A DNA stretch of 32,292 nt, from contig JAANSK020275935.1 of the NCBI GenBank assembly GCA_011763485.2, positions 1 through 32,292 of the forward strand, read 5' to 3'. Below the pieces are notes generated by a model that did not search any database, had not been told where the DNA came from, and saw nothing but the letters and a program-made list of their open reading frames with translations. Origin of the DNA: Isoetes engelmannii (lineage: Eukaryota > Streptophyta > Lycopodiopsida > Isoetales > Isoetaceae). Below, piece by piece: positions 12,601 through 22,782 of this stretch. The translations under genes and the position numbers were made by a program. Each line of letters starts with the position of its first letter. The first letter of the stretch is position 1.

Positions 12601-15600
12601 ATAGCATATAGCATATGCAAGTCAGCTTTGTAAGGTTGGAACTGCATGAAGTAGATTTTCATGTGATGTCACATCAGTTTGTATTTCCATACGCTTGTGT
12701 ATCTTTTGAATGGCAGGAATACAAAAGACTGGAAATACAGTACAATCTGTTGTTGAATGAGCAAAGGCAAGCTGCACTTAGGGAAGCTATGCAGCAATTG
12801 CTTCGGTGGGCTTGGAAACGAAATAAAGCTCTGGAAGAGGAAGCTGCACAATTGCACATGCTTGTTGGATGGTGTCAACTTATAGAGGTGAGAGTGCGTT
12901 TTTGGTATTTTGCTTTAGTCTCATGCATAGTTGAAATGAACCTAATCATCATAAATGAGAGGCCAGATTGTGCTATGTCATCAGTCATCGATGCGTTATA
13001 AAAGACCAAGTAATCATTATTGTTCGGTTTTTGTTAGTCAAATTCTAAGGCACAGAAAGTAAGGTCGATAGACACTCCCCTGGCTGTCTCTCTTTCTTTC
13101 AGTTCAAAAGGTGCTGCCCAAGCCAGGATCGCCAAAGGATATGCCTCTCTTGCCTTGTTGGAGAAACAATTGTTTCAAATGCATTTTCAGGACTTCCAAG
13201 CGAAGCTCTTTTTATTTGACATGTTGGTAAAAGATGCAGCTTTATATTCACACATTTGTGGAGTGATTTGTGAGCAGGTGAATCGCCTCAATTAGAGAAG
13301 GCTTCAAATATCTCTATTATGTGAAATGCTCAGAAGTAAACCCTGAGCGCGTCACAATATAACTCTGGTTTTCCACCTAGTGGCTTTTTTTTACGTTACC
13401 ACGTTGAGGCCACATGAGAGGGCCAGGTCAAACTGACTTGGTTGCTGGCTTATGTCTCATCAAGATGTTTAATACTTTTGGATAAAATACTTCCGTTTTA
13501 ATATAACTTGGCAGCAGGTGAATCTGCTGGCTTGGAAAGAGTTGTTGGCTAAATCCTTCTAAAGAGTTGCTTCCGGAAGGGAATTTTACAAGGAAAACTT
13601 TCTAAACATTTTAGCTCCTGATTAGCATGTTTACACAAACGCGAGTTCAGCATTTTCTGCACGGTGAGTCTATCCACGTTGCAGACAGGAATTTTTGTTC
13701 ACTTTGGATGCCTTGGCAACCCTTTGATCCTATCGATGGACACAAAAATTGATGGAAATTAAGTCTGTTATGGCGCGTAGGCAAGGGAGATCGGGTTGCT
13801 TTCATTTGCCTCTACTGTGTGTGTGTATCAATTTGGTTCCCTTTGCAATTTTGCAGTGAGATGATATTTGCATTAGGTTAGGCCTCAAACACTTATATGG
13901 AGGCTGTTGCCTATTTAGGATAATAATCGTGATTGGGACAGAATCAGCAATGTTGTATTTTATAATTTCGGCCATGTTGTCCTTTTAGGTAGACTTGTTT
14001 ACTTATCCTCGTCTTGCTGTCCTTTTAGCCGTACGACCAAAACACCAATTCTTGATCCCGGCCAAAGACAACATGCTCTTGTATTCATTTGATTAACATG
14101 GTTTTGGTTGCACAACCTCTTGCATATCAAAATCTATCTTGATTGGTTTTTATGATTCTCTTGCTTCCTGGGGACTTTCATTCTTCAGGATTTCCTTCCG
14201 TTTTAAGCTGCATTTTCAGAGGTCTATTTTCTACACTTGTTTATTTTATCATTGCATTTGTTGTTGCATTTTGTGTTATCAATGGCAAGACTGTGTTTTA
14301 TGGAAATTGGTCTTCCTTTCTCAATCTAGGTGCCCATTTCCATTTGCTGTTACTCTTAAGATTTTTATTCATGGCTTGATGTTTGTTTTCATGAGGATCT
14401 CTAATGACGCTTTTCCTAATTTCTCAAGACTACCATGTCTTGTCCTTGCCACAAGCATCATACATTATGAGGAAGTTAAAAGGAATATTTTATCAATGTC
14501 TTACTCAGATTATTTGGGCATGTTAATGCTGCTGCAGGAAGAAGAGGCTTAGCCATCTAACTGAGGCATGAGTTCAATAAACATTTGTTGGGAAGGTAGC
14601 AGCTTAGTGGTGAATATAAGTTCTGCTAAAAGGTTATGCCAAATCTGCACGGAGGAGTGAAGGGTAGCTGGATTTTCATGAATCGAGATATTCAAGTGTA
14701 TTTACATAGTTTCGCTGCTTATTGTCATCCCATTGCATTTTGAAGTACATAAGCTGCTCAGATCCGTTTCCACGAATTGCTTTTATGGACGAATCAAAAA
14801 CCTAAAATTCCAAGCTGATGCTTCACCAAACTCAGCAGAGAATTATTGTCAGTAGCTATTTCCTTGGTCTATTAGGTGCTATTTACCTTGAAGTTTGAAA
14901 AGTTATGGCTACAAAGCTAAACAAGGCTGACAATCTATGCATTTCTTGGCACTTCTATGGCTAGTGGAAGTACGATGCAGTAGTGCAGATGAGCCATAAT
15001 TACCCATTTAATTGAAGCAAAGTTCTGCAGTCACTTGGAGATTCTCACTTCTAATTCTGTGAGCAAGAAAGAGTTCTTACTATGGGCTGGTGGGATAGCT
15101 CCTTATAAGCGTTCTTCCATTGGTTCATTTGAAGTGTATTTTGAGACATAATTGGAGCCCCGTTAACACAAAACAGTTTTGGATACTTGAAAGCCATGTT
15201 TACACAGGTCTAAGAAATCAGCCCCGAGCCCGAGGCATAACTTGATTATATCTTCACTCATAGATCTACGCTGATAAAGCCAGAAGCGTGCAAGCTCATT
15301 TATATTATTGAAGGACATTGTAGCAGGAAAGGCCAGTACTGATCGCAATGCATAGAACGAAGGAAATCGATGGAAGGATAGGTACATTGAACATAGTTCA
15401 TAGATGAGTGGCTTAGCTCCCAAGATACTAGTCACCTATGGCATCTATATACGATCATAATGTTTCCTTTCTGGTTGTCGAGTTTCTCGCACTACTCTCT
15501 TGTTTTATTGTTTGTCACTTCAGTTCATTATGCATAGTGATCATAGCATGCTTAATGTATGGTTTAAAATTACAGGTTGCACTCTCAAGGAGGTTCGAAT

Positions 15601-18600
15601 TTCTTGGAAACCAAACGCAAGTCTTGTTCGAGTAGGTGTTTGTGGCATTTGTTAATGTGCATAATACACAGTTCATAGATGCTGATTTTGTCATATCATA
15701 TGTGTAGCATTCTCGATGCATCCTTGGATATAACACTTTCTTCACACTGTTCTTTAAGGATGGCGTTTTCTTTAAGTCATGTACGTTTTCATTTACTCTT
15801 GTTTATTGTAGTCTTGACTCGTCCAACTGATTTATCTTAAGTTCTGTAGGTTATTTTAACTAGCATGGCAAAGTTGCAAGAACAAAGTTTTACATCCCCT
15901 GGGGAAGGCGATACTGCAGATGATGTCACGTACCTTGATCTGCTCTCAAGCGTTCGCTTATCCAACAGTGCTTGTTATACAATACTGTCAAAGCTGGTTT
16001 CTGCAATCTTACGACAAGAAAGCTCGGAGGCGCTGAGACGCAGGTAATGTCTTTTGCCTGTTCCAATAAAGAAAACTTATCATTTTGTGAGCCATGTGGT
16101 ATTACTTGCTTTCCTACTCGAGTAGATATTTTTGCCGCTGTTTGAGCTGTGGTATAACAATTATAATAATAATAATCATAATAATAATAAACTTTATAAC
16201 GTCCATGGAGACCCTATGGATCTATGCGTAAACATACAACATCAATAATTTGTGGGAGGAACTATAGTGCATCTGCTCCCACGAATGGGTGTGTTTTCCT
16301 TGCTCACTTCTTGGATATCTTTTCAGGCAATATGCCGCATTACTTACTTACTTCCACTACTCTCAAGGGGCCATGCATTCAGACCTTTCTTTGTCTACCA
16401 TACGCTCTTTGCTTATGGAAGGTCAGGATGGCGAGGAGGATAATGAGTATGAAAAGGTATATTGTGGAACTAGCTTGGTTTCCCGCTTATTTTGTGTCAA
16501 TGATGTCAAATGTCTGATTACTTTGAAGTGTGGATTTACAGATTGACAAGGAACAAATGGAACTATCTCAAATAAATTTTACCATTCTGAAGCAGGATAT
16601 AACAGCATTAATTGATATTGTATGCAACCTCATCTCAGCATTTCCATCTTCTGGGGAAGTTTATTTTGTTGCATTTACATTTCCTTTTACATTGTAGGTG
16701 GCAAAAGATGCAACACATGGTAGTGAGATTGGTAAAGCAATGGCGTTCTATGTTCTTGAAATGTTTTTGGGCTTGGATCGGAACCTTACATTTTTCAGTC
16801 AGCTTCAAAGCAGGGGTTTATTGCAGGGATGCTTGGTTGACGTCAGCAAAAATTCGTATCAGGTTTCCACCCCCTTCGTTCTCCCTCATTTTTATTTATT
16901 CTTGTGTTCAGAGTGGAAACAAGGATACCTGTATTACAAGTAACCCTGTTTTGTCAATTGATAGTTGGTACTCTCTCATGCTTCATAGGCCATATTGTAG
17001 GCATGGTACTTTTTCTTGCAGCGTACTTTGTAGAACTGAAATTGTCCTCTTACTGATTAGGTATTTTGATATTGGAGGGTTTTTTCCGAAGAATCTGTAC
17101 AGAAAATGTAACTAAGTTCTATCATAGTTTATAAAGAATGCCATATACTTGCTATTATGTGAATAGCATATTTATGAATTAGAACCCAAATTATATATGA
17201 TATTTTATTGTCAAAACATCTCTACCTTTAAACAATATATCTGCAAGAAAGTCAACCTGTTTGAGCTTTGTTTTGAAGCATAGTAGGATATTAATTTCGA
17301 TAACGGTTTTGGTCAACTTGTTTTCTCTATATGTATAGGGACCTTATCTTTTTCCAAGTTTGCTCCTATAACTGAAGTTTGCATAATTATCAAGTAGCTC
17401 AGACTTTAATTATGTTCAAGGTCATAAATCTTGCCATTAGAGGTGACGTGCATTTTTCTAACAATCATGATATGGCATGCCCATCTGTCCGTTGTCCACC
17501 AATATCGATGTGAGTTAAAAGATACTCCCATTTGATGCTATTGCAAGATGCATGTAGCTGGAGACAAACCCTGGAAGGAATCTCAACTTCGTCCATGTTT
17601 CCAGATTGTGCTGAAAAAAAAAGGTGGTGTAGGTCTGAATTGCTTGAGATGATTGAGAGCCTCTTCATTCTTGACAGCAGGAGGACTTTAGATATAATAA
17701 ATCCCAAACGAACCTTAAAGAAGCTTGAGCTTTTCTTTGGCTTTCCATTATTCTTAAAGGTGTCTTGTTTAGCTGTCTCAACCGCTTAATTCTTTCTTAC
17801 TTAAAGGCTAATGTGAGCTAATGTATATGAAATATAATTGGATCTGAGCGAAGTATGTAACTTTTTGCATCATTTTTCTGTGATTCAGGCTCTTCTTTTA
17901 CCATCAAGGGATATGATACGCCGTATTTATACACTTGAAGCTGAGCTAGCATTACTATTAAGGGTCTGCTTTCACAGCAGAAAACGAGGGGCACAAGCAT
18001 TGTTTGCAATGGGTGCAATGCAACACCTTTCCTCTTGTAGGGCAATAGACTTGCAGCTTGTGGTATGCATTTAAAACGAGCTATTCTATGTTATTGTTAA
18101 CTTTTGTTGTTTTGCATGGCACTAATTCTTGGGATTATAGGAAGACACAAAGGTGGCAAGAAGCTTCCCGAGCCATCATGATCGCCAACATCAAATAATT
18201 CTTCCTGTTTTAAGGCTCGTTTTGTGTATCACAACATTGGTAGATTCTCCAGGATCAAGGGAAAAGGTGTTCATGCCTCCCTTTTTTGTAGACTGAAAGA
18301 AATCGTTTTTTTGGCCATTTTAACCGCTTTTCTGTGTCTGCAGCGGCGCAATGAGGTTGCATTGGAGGTTTTGGAATTTGTGAAACTTCATCATGGTATC
18401 TTTGAGCGGATCTTAAGGGATGATGCTCCTGGTGTGCATCTTGCAGACTTAGAAGAACTTGAAGTTGCCACGTCTGTACTTTGCAGGGTAAAGAATACCT
18501 TGTACCTTCAATGCTCTCAGTGTATGTTCCATGCTATCTTCAAGAAGCAGGAAATTTAGTTTTTTCCATACACTGTTGCAATTGTGCCATCTTTTCCGGA

Positions 18601-20235
18601 GTTGCTATATTTGTTCTTCAGGTACTGAGGACTGTGTGGTTGACTACAGATCTGGCCTTTGGAAGATTCTGAAGAGTTTGGATTCAAACAGGCATTATTT
18701 AACTTGGCATATATATATTTTCCGCTTGACAATGAATCAAGGAGTAGATTTGTGCAGCATTATTCTAGTTCTCATCTACAGACAGAGCTGACTTCAACTC
18801 GCGAGGTTCTGTATTTATTTGCTATCTGATATGTGCGACACTTTCTTTCTATCACATTGACTATTTTCAACCCTGTATTTGCAGAGTTTAAGGAGAATGG
18901 AGTTGCTTGTTAGTCGCCTAAGATGCAACCTCATTTCGTTTGTACATACACTCGTTAGCAAACAAGGAATGAGGTTAATATCTTCAAAGCAAGATGTAAG
19001 ATTTATATCCACACCTTTACGTACTCTTTGTTGTATGCTGGTGGTATTTTAACTTCTTCCACAGCATAGGGAGATTGTCGGCTGGGTGCTAATTCTAACT
19101 ACCTTATTATATCATTATATTTGCATGTTGTATTTATCCTCTTTTTATTATGTACTTACTGAATTTTTAGAATTATGCTCAGCACATGTTAAATTCTTTC
19201 CCCATGCTTTTCACTTTTTGAACCCATGTTCCAGGTGGGCTCTACAGGAGTAGGACCATACACTTTTGGAAGGCACAGGCAGCCAACTCTCAGACTAGTC
19301 TCTAATCTTCTTCAGCAAGCAACAAAGGACCTGGATGCTGCCGTAGAGGAAAAAGCTCTCATTATGTCTAAGGTTCAGAAGGTTTTTGTTTCCTTGAAAT
19401 ATTAGTTATTGCTCTGACATGCACATTGGCAGCTTCAAGATATAAATGAACTATCAAGGCATGAAGTGGATGAAATTATTAAGGTTTTTGGACGTACAAG
19501 CAACCTGGTTATGCTTCCGAATTCACTTTCTGATATGGAAAATATACGGAAAAGGTTGGCTTATGTGAGTTTTTAATGTACTTGAATGCTTATTGAAAAA
19601 CAACTTGTGTTTCTTTGCCAGACGGTACTTAGCAATGCTTGAGATGTGTAATGCTGCTGGAATAAGAGAGCAACAGATTTCTTCTCTTATACTTATTGTG
19701 GAGCATGTTCTTGAAGTTCTGTGTCTACATTTTGAAAGCAGGTACGCCATTTCATTTGTTCAAAAATTGCATTGAAGAATTGTTTGTAACTATGTTAATT
19801 TCAGATTGGCACAACCACAAGTGATCCATGTAGAAGTGGTGGACATGACCAAGATGCAGGAACAGTGCGAGGAGTTGCAGTCACTGAGTGAAAAGCTTCA
19901 GCCAGCATTTGAAAAAATAGAGAGCATAAAAGAGGTATTACCACTTCTGTTTTCCTTCTAGATGTTAGACAGCCAAGATCTTTAACGTGAAGTATGGTGA
20001 TGATAGGAGAACAGCATGAAGCGCTTTAACTGACGTCATTTAAAAACGTACTAATTAAGCAGTGCATGTGAACACGTGTTATGATGTGAAATAGAGACCA
20101 CGGCAGTATTGTTAACCCTAGGACGGGGAGCAATTGCTAATGACTTTTTATTTTCAGGAAAATGTTGGACGCAATATGAAACATCTTCAAAGGCTTATTC
20201 ACACTTTGAGATCTCAAACTGTGAGAAAGTTTTAA
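680..20235 (+). CDS. NUP205: NUP205, inner-ring nuclear pore complex scaffold nucleoporin (45 coding exons, 1894 aa)
   Basis: Complete gene for the Nup192/Nup205 family (Pfam Nup192). This is a very large all-helical solenoid protein of the nuclear pore inner ring that anchors with NUP93-type partners. I assembled 45 exons by matching reading frame and splice signals to the plant NUP205 order. Spliced coding length is 5685 bases, divisible by three, with no internal stop. Recognisable family blocks in order are EVRLPDAPPTILDDQD, EWNLLGREPLEILRLAAGLW, AVVLDEELDQEF, ELNREEPAGMGGPG, WFPDIEPLFKLLSYENVP, DVWRPIYQ, EYIRYDALPAIQ, RAWLLKLGALELH, IYSLSERGDRVIDL, ESSEALRRRQYAALLTYF, TLEAELALLLR, and near the C-terminus DINELSRHEVDEIIK. 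No membrane segment or FG repeats are seen, as expected for a scaffold nucleoporin. The start at 680 gives MVSHRRLLATTQAAL, matching the start of plant orthologues. Exon lists are in the block entries below. Confidence 0.96.
818..1292 (+). other. NUP205: NUP205 intron 1
   Basis: GT-AG intron of 475 bp (GTATGC to TTACCAG). No other feature was recognised in it; open frames on either strand here are short and lack family resemblance. Confidence 0.85.
1955..1973. repeat. (AG)n microsatellite
   Basis: A run of alternating A and G inside NUP205 intron 5, followed by an ATAT tract. Confidence 0.8.
2279..2340. repeat. short imperfect tandem duplication inside intron 5
   Basis: The block GAGAGGACACC(C/T)TGAACTGCCCCATT occurs twice back to back. 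A diverged relative of the same block, including the preceding AAGCTGATGAGAGGA, lies in intron 14 around 8526-8570. It therefore belongs to a dispersed repeat family. Confidence 0.7.
4599..6752 (+). other. NUP205: NUP205 intron 9
   Basis: GT-AG intron of 2154 bp (GTTTGT to TTTTTCAG). Open frames on both strands (for example 5482-5700 and 6268-6721 on minus) show no recognisable family and no splice-supported coding signal. I see no intact element. Confidence 0.85.
6843..6921 (+). other. NUP205: GC-AG intron 10 of NUP205
   Basis: 79-bp intron beginning AAG|GCAAGT and ending GCGCAG|GTG. It joins GIGRDK to VKELKDLAM in frame, exactly where orthologues are continuous. The donor matches the strong consensus of U2-type GC-AG introns (AG|GCAAGT). 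Confidence 0.9.
7084..7459 (+). other. NUP205: NUP205 intron 11
   Basis: GT-AG intron of 376 bp, AT-rich. No further feature seen. Confidence 0.85.
8035..8103 (+). other. NUP205: probable GC-AG intron 13 of NUP205
   Basis: 69-bp intron with donor ATG|GCGAGT and acceptor TATCAG|GTC. It gives LRVLKM joined to VMVAGDEAEK with no gap against orthologues. The alternative GT donor four bases downstream (GTAATT) needs the AG at 8117 and yields a four-residue deletion. Confidence 0.6.
8206..8588 (+). other. NUP205: NUP205 intron 14
   Basis: GT-AG intron of 383 bp. It carries a diverged copy of the intron 5 repeat (GCTGATGAGAGGA...AACTGTCC, about 8526-8570). Nothing else is recognised. Confidence 0.8.
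9248..9641 (+). other. NUP205: NUP205 intron 17
   Basis: GT-AG intron of 394 bp between GTGAGC and TTTCACAG. The codon for Met is split AT|G. No other feature seen. Confidence 0.85.
10077..10676 (+). other. NUP205: NUP205 intron 19
   Basis: GT-AG intron of 600 bp with an imperfect tandem duplication of about 108 bp inside it (next entry). The 3' splice site is purine-rich (GATGAAG), but the next exon is conserved. Confidence 0.8.
10158..10330. repeat. imperfect tandem duplication, period about 108 bp
   Basis: TTCTGTTTTCCA at 10158 and 10266, and TTTTGAACCATAC at about 10199 and 10307, are spaced alike, so a unit of about 108 bp was duplicated and has since diverged. The second copy contains a CAG followed by QKLDLVVGQ-like codons, which resembles the start of exon 20; this is probably coincidence. 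Confidence 0.6.
10677..12887 (+). other. NUP205: NUP205 exons 20-29 (residues 832-1230)
   Basis: Coding exons: 10677-10795, 10877-11021, 11100-11212, 11285-11366, 11434-11520, 11722-11799, 11888-12082, 12156-12248, 12469-12582, 12717-12887. Exon 20 has a weak acceptor (GATGAAG before CAACTAGAT), yet the joined YQQLDIIL agrees with orthologues. For exon 21 the acceptor at 10876 (giving Ser-Ser-Arg-Met) is preferred over the AG at 10882, which would drop two residues of a conserved SSRM-type motif. Confidence 0.92.
12888..15575 (+). other. NUP205: NUP205 intron 29 (longest)
   Basis: GT-AG intron of 2688 bp. It includes the open, splice-flanked segment at 13103-13277 listed separately. Other open frames (14139-14552 plus, 15163-15435 minus) are not recognisable and look non-coding in composition. 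No intact transposon was found. Confidence 0.85.
13103..13277 (+). other. splice-flanked open segment inside NUP205 intron 29 (cryptic or poison exon candidate)
   Basis: Bounded by a good acceptor (TTTCTTTCAG ending 13102) and a donor (GAGCAG|GTGAAT at 13278). One frame is open for 63 codons (13104 to the TAG at 13293-13295) and reads SKGAAQARIAKGYASLALLE, then KQLFQMHFQDFQAKLFLFDM, then LVKDAALYSHICGVICEQ. It looks protein-like but matches no part of NUP205 that I know. Exon 29 ends in phase 0, so including this segment would put the reading in another frame, with a TGA at 13217-13219. It could be a cassette poison exon, a captured exon of another gene, or chance. Confidence 0.35.
16156..16191. 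repeat. (AAT)n-type microsatellite in NUP205 intron 32
   Basis: Repeated ATA/AAT triplets with one interruption (ATC) inside the intron between exons 32 and 33. Confidence 0.8.
16863..17888 (+). other. NUP205: NUP205 intron 35
   Basis: GT-AG intron of 1026 bp. A plus-strand open frame at 17532-17789 and a minus-strand one at 17465-17707 overlap each other; neither is recognised nor needed for NUP205, whose residues run continuously across the intron. Confidence 0.8.
18650..20235 (+). other. NUP205: NUP205 exons 39-45 and stop codon (residues 1611-1894)
   Basis: Coding exons: 18650-18805, 18885-18995, 19235-19372, 19433-19554, 19622-19741, 19805-19934, 20158-20235. Exon 39 begins IWPLEDSEEFGFKQALF, the counterpart of the plant VWPxE...YGF motif, and is in a different frame from the long open frames that overlap it. 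The C-terminal exons read SLRRMELLVSRLRCNLI, QPTLRLVSNLLQQATKDL, RYLAMLEMCNAAGIREQQ and finally ENVGRNMKHLQRLIHTL, ending VRKF at the TAA (20233-20235). This is the C-terminal helical tail conserved in plant NUP205. Confidence 0.93.
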
Positions 20236-21376
20236 TTATTTATTGCGTGTTCGGTGTACATATTCGATCTCACATTTAAATGTTTTGTACATTACTGGAC
20301 CTCACTTAGTAAAGTAGTGGCTAGCAATTCATAAGTGTGTACGAGAATTTTTTGTTAATGTACCTTATGATACGAAAGTAAGATGCAATGCACATTTGAC
20401 ACATTTAATACAATGAGAACAATTAAAGGATTGTGGGATAAAATGTTATAAATCAAGACTGACAGCTTAATTCTCCCCTTGTCATAGAAGTTCCATCATT
20501 AAGTTTTCTTCAATCAATGTTTGTATAAGGCTGTCATTTGGACTTGCTTCTCCTTATCAGTCATCATCTCAGCTTGATTGAGGAAGCGCTCTTACTGTGC
20601 ATACCCGTTTCTTTAACAGTATCATGAAGGAATTTTGTTACGGTATCATACCATACAAAGCATGATTTACTCAGACAAGCGGAAGGGGTTCAATTTGTTC
20701 AATCCATTAGGGCAAATTATCATTGGAGGCTTAAATGTTTGCCTAAATTATGGAAATACCTGTATTTTATAGTTCTCAAATAGGTCTACTGTTTCTACTG
20801 TGTTCTCTGCAAACCAGTTATAACAATCTGTTCTATCAGCGTGGATGTACTTTGATGTGCTTTACAGGCTTTTAGAACAGCTCTAGCATGTTTTGTATTG
20901 GCTGTTTTATATCTATATAGCAAAAATTAGTGGAAGTAGTTCTTTAATTCTCATGATTGGATGTAGATCTATTATTGGTATCCATTGTCTTATAATGCAG
21001 ACAGTGTTAATTGGAACTAACATTCTTTTTTGTCCTCATAGTTGGAGGTACACCTGATATTTGATAGTCGTTTGAACACAAGAATTTGAACCCATTGTTT
21101 TGCCTTTCTTTTGGGGAGTTCTAATGAGGGGAACTGTTTTATGGTACTTTGAGCATATTCTTTTTTGAGATGTGTTTGGGATGTTTGTCATGTATGCAAT
21201 CGGTATTATTCAAAAAAGGCATAAGTTTGCAAGAACGCAGAATGTTGCTGCTTTTGGTGTCGGGTAGAAGGCCAATAAGCTAAAAATATACTAGCAAAAA
21301 AGCAGTTAGGGGTCGTAGATCAAGTTTAAAGGTACCAAGTTTTTCTCACCTTGAAGTTAAATTGAACGTGTATGGG

Positions 21377-21470
21377 TGTATGGTTATAAAAGAATGAACT
21401 AAGGCTACAAGTTCAAGCACAAGTGTATGGTTACAAAAGAATGAACTTAGGGTACAAGTTCAAGCACAAG
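21377..21470. repeat. tandem duplication, 47-bp unit, two copies
   Basis: Copies at 21377-21423 and 21424-21470 share TGTATGGTTA(T/C)AAAAGAATG at the start and TACAAGTTCAAGCACAAG at the end. Four single-base differences were counted by eye. Confidence 0.85.
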
Positions 21471-21972
21471 TTCGGCGCAAAGATTTTATAACCTTCTCTA
21501 TCTCCTTATTTCTAGTTAAGATGAAAACTAATGCCATGTCTATCTAGTCAATTTTCTAATTTTGTTGGCGCTAGTTCTACAAAATGAAACTAATGCCACG
21601 TCATTGCTGATATTTGACATGAAATATTGTAGGCTCGGTGGAGCTGGTGTGCTAAGAAATACATTTCCGACATGAAGAAGGAACAAAAACGAGCAGCTCT
21701 GTAACCATTATATTGCTAGAAAGTGAGTGAGACAATTGAGGAAAGATGGCAGTAATAGCGTGTTAAAAAATAAAGAACTAGTAAGGTGTTCCAGATGAAT
21801 TGACAATGTCATTTAGATGTGGTTGCATGTATAATATTGCCATCTCTTTTGTCCATTTTGACAAGCTTTTAGGTATGCGTGTTGAGTACATTGTATTTGG
21901 GCTTCAATAATGGACCACCTCCTGTGTTGCATGAGCGCTACATATATGTGATTTCATATGTTAAAGTATAAT

Positions 21973-22060
21973 TGAACCTCATGACAAAACCATTAATCTT
22001 GATCTACAATTAACCATGAACCTCATGACAGAACCATTAATCTTGTTCCACAATTAAGCA
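21973..22060. repeat. tandem duplication, 44-bp unit, two copies
   Basis: Copies at 21973-22016 and 22017-22060, each with TGAACCTCATGACA then AACCATTAATCTTG. Only a few bases differ. Confidence 0.85.
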
Positions 22061-22257
22061 TCCTAATGATCCTTTCTATTTTGATGTAAAGAAGAGCATT
22101 TTAGATTGTTAACTAGTACACCATGGTGCACTCAGAAGAACCTGTAAAAAACATGTGAGTGTAAGGGAGGGAGTATTTTTTGGGCAAAAATTATATCGTA
22201 TAAGTACGTATAAATATGGGAGGGGGTCTTTTTTGCTTGAATTTCATACATATTATA

Positions 22258-22266
22258 AAAGAAATA
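22258..22266. repeat. 9-bp target-site duplication, left copy
   Basis: AAAGAAATA directly outside the left inverted repeat; the identical right copy is at 23384-23392. Confidence 0.75.
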
Positions 22267-22370
22267 GGAAAAATTGTGAAAATGCCCTTGTATTTATGCA
22301 TATTTGTTAAAATACCCCTGTATTTCCAAAAATTGTCAAAATGCCCTTACATTCTCTGCAGCGATGAAAA
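22267..22370. repeat. left terminal inverted repeat of the Mutator-like element
   Basis: Begins GGAAAAATTGTGAAAATGCC. It matches the reverse complement of 23277-23383; the outer 83 bp are nearly identical, and the inner part has a small length difference. Confidence 0.85.
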
Positions 22371-22782
22371 CAGGCAAATTTTTTAGTCACATTCACTGCG
22401 TTTAATAGTTTGGGAGTATTTTCCTTACAATTTACAAGCATCCGCCATTTCTGATCCATCTTATAGCAACAATCGTTCAAGATCGTCAATCTTTAAGCTG
22501 GACCAAACGGGGGTTTGAGACCACAAACAGTAATGAATCTATTTCCAGCATGCTTCTATTCTCCACAAATTTGATGCCCAGATCTGTCCTACCAAGATTT
22601 CAGTTCTTTTTTCACTGCTAGCATCCCTTTCTGGGTTCGGTTTTGTGGTAATAGCTCGGATCTCTGTTCTTCTCTGCAATAGAAGCAGGTAGATCAATTT
22701 TTCTAATTCTATTGCTAAGGTCTATTGCTTTAGAGTGGCCAATTCTTGCATTGCTTTAGAGTTGCTAAGCAAATCGAAGATA

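Larger units (their letters stand above)
15576..18487 (+). other. NUP205: NUP205 exons 30-38 (residues 1231-1610)
   Basis: Coding exons: 15576-15631, 15708-15780, 15850-16043, 16327-16456, 16542-16619, 16698-16862, 17889-18062, 18141-18266, 18344-18487. Exon 29 joins directly to exon 30 (WCQLIE then VALSRRFEFLG), so the 2.7-kb intron between them hides no required coding sequence. Exon 30 donor is GA|GTAGGT, and the split codon becomes Asp before ILDASLDITLS. Exon 35 joins exon 36 across a 1-kb intron, giving SYQALLLPSRDMIRR before the TLEAELALLLR block. Confidence 0.92.
20236..22257. other. NUP205 3' region and intergenic sequence
   Basis: AT-rich sequence after the stop codon. No clear AATAAA signal, no gene and no RNA gene was seen. 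It contains two short tandem duplications (listed separately) and a direct repeat with ATGAAA(A)CTAATGCCA near 21521 and 21585. The 3' UTR presumably occupies the first few hundred bases. Confidence 0.6.

Noticed and set aside
14139-14552. 137-codon open frame in NUP205 intron 29
   Set aside because: It is rich in Phe, Cys and Leu, as expected from T-rich intron sequence, has no recognisable domain, and is not needed for NUP205.
15163-15435. Minus-strand 90-codon open frame in intron 29
   Set aside because: Considered as a transposon fragment, but no diagnostic reverse transcriptase, RNase H or transposase motif is visible.
16612-17115. 167-codon open frame across exon 35 and intron 35
   Set aside because: It is in the wrong frame relative to the conserved VAKDATHGSEIGKAM exon and has no family match.
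18224-18791. Three overlapping plus-strand frames (for example 18531-18791)
   Set aside because: The conserved NUP205 reading (IWPLEDSEEFGFKQALF) uses another frame from 18650; these frames run through introns.
22735-22782. Upstream extension of the EF-hand frame
   Set aside because: The open frame begins with GTG; the first ATG is at 22783, the sensible start for a plant gene.
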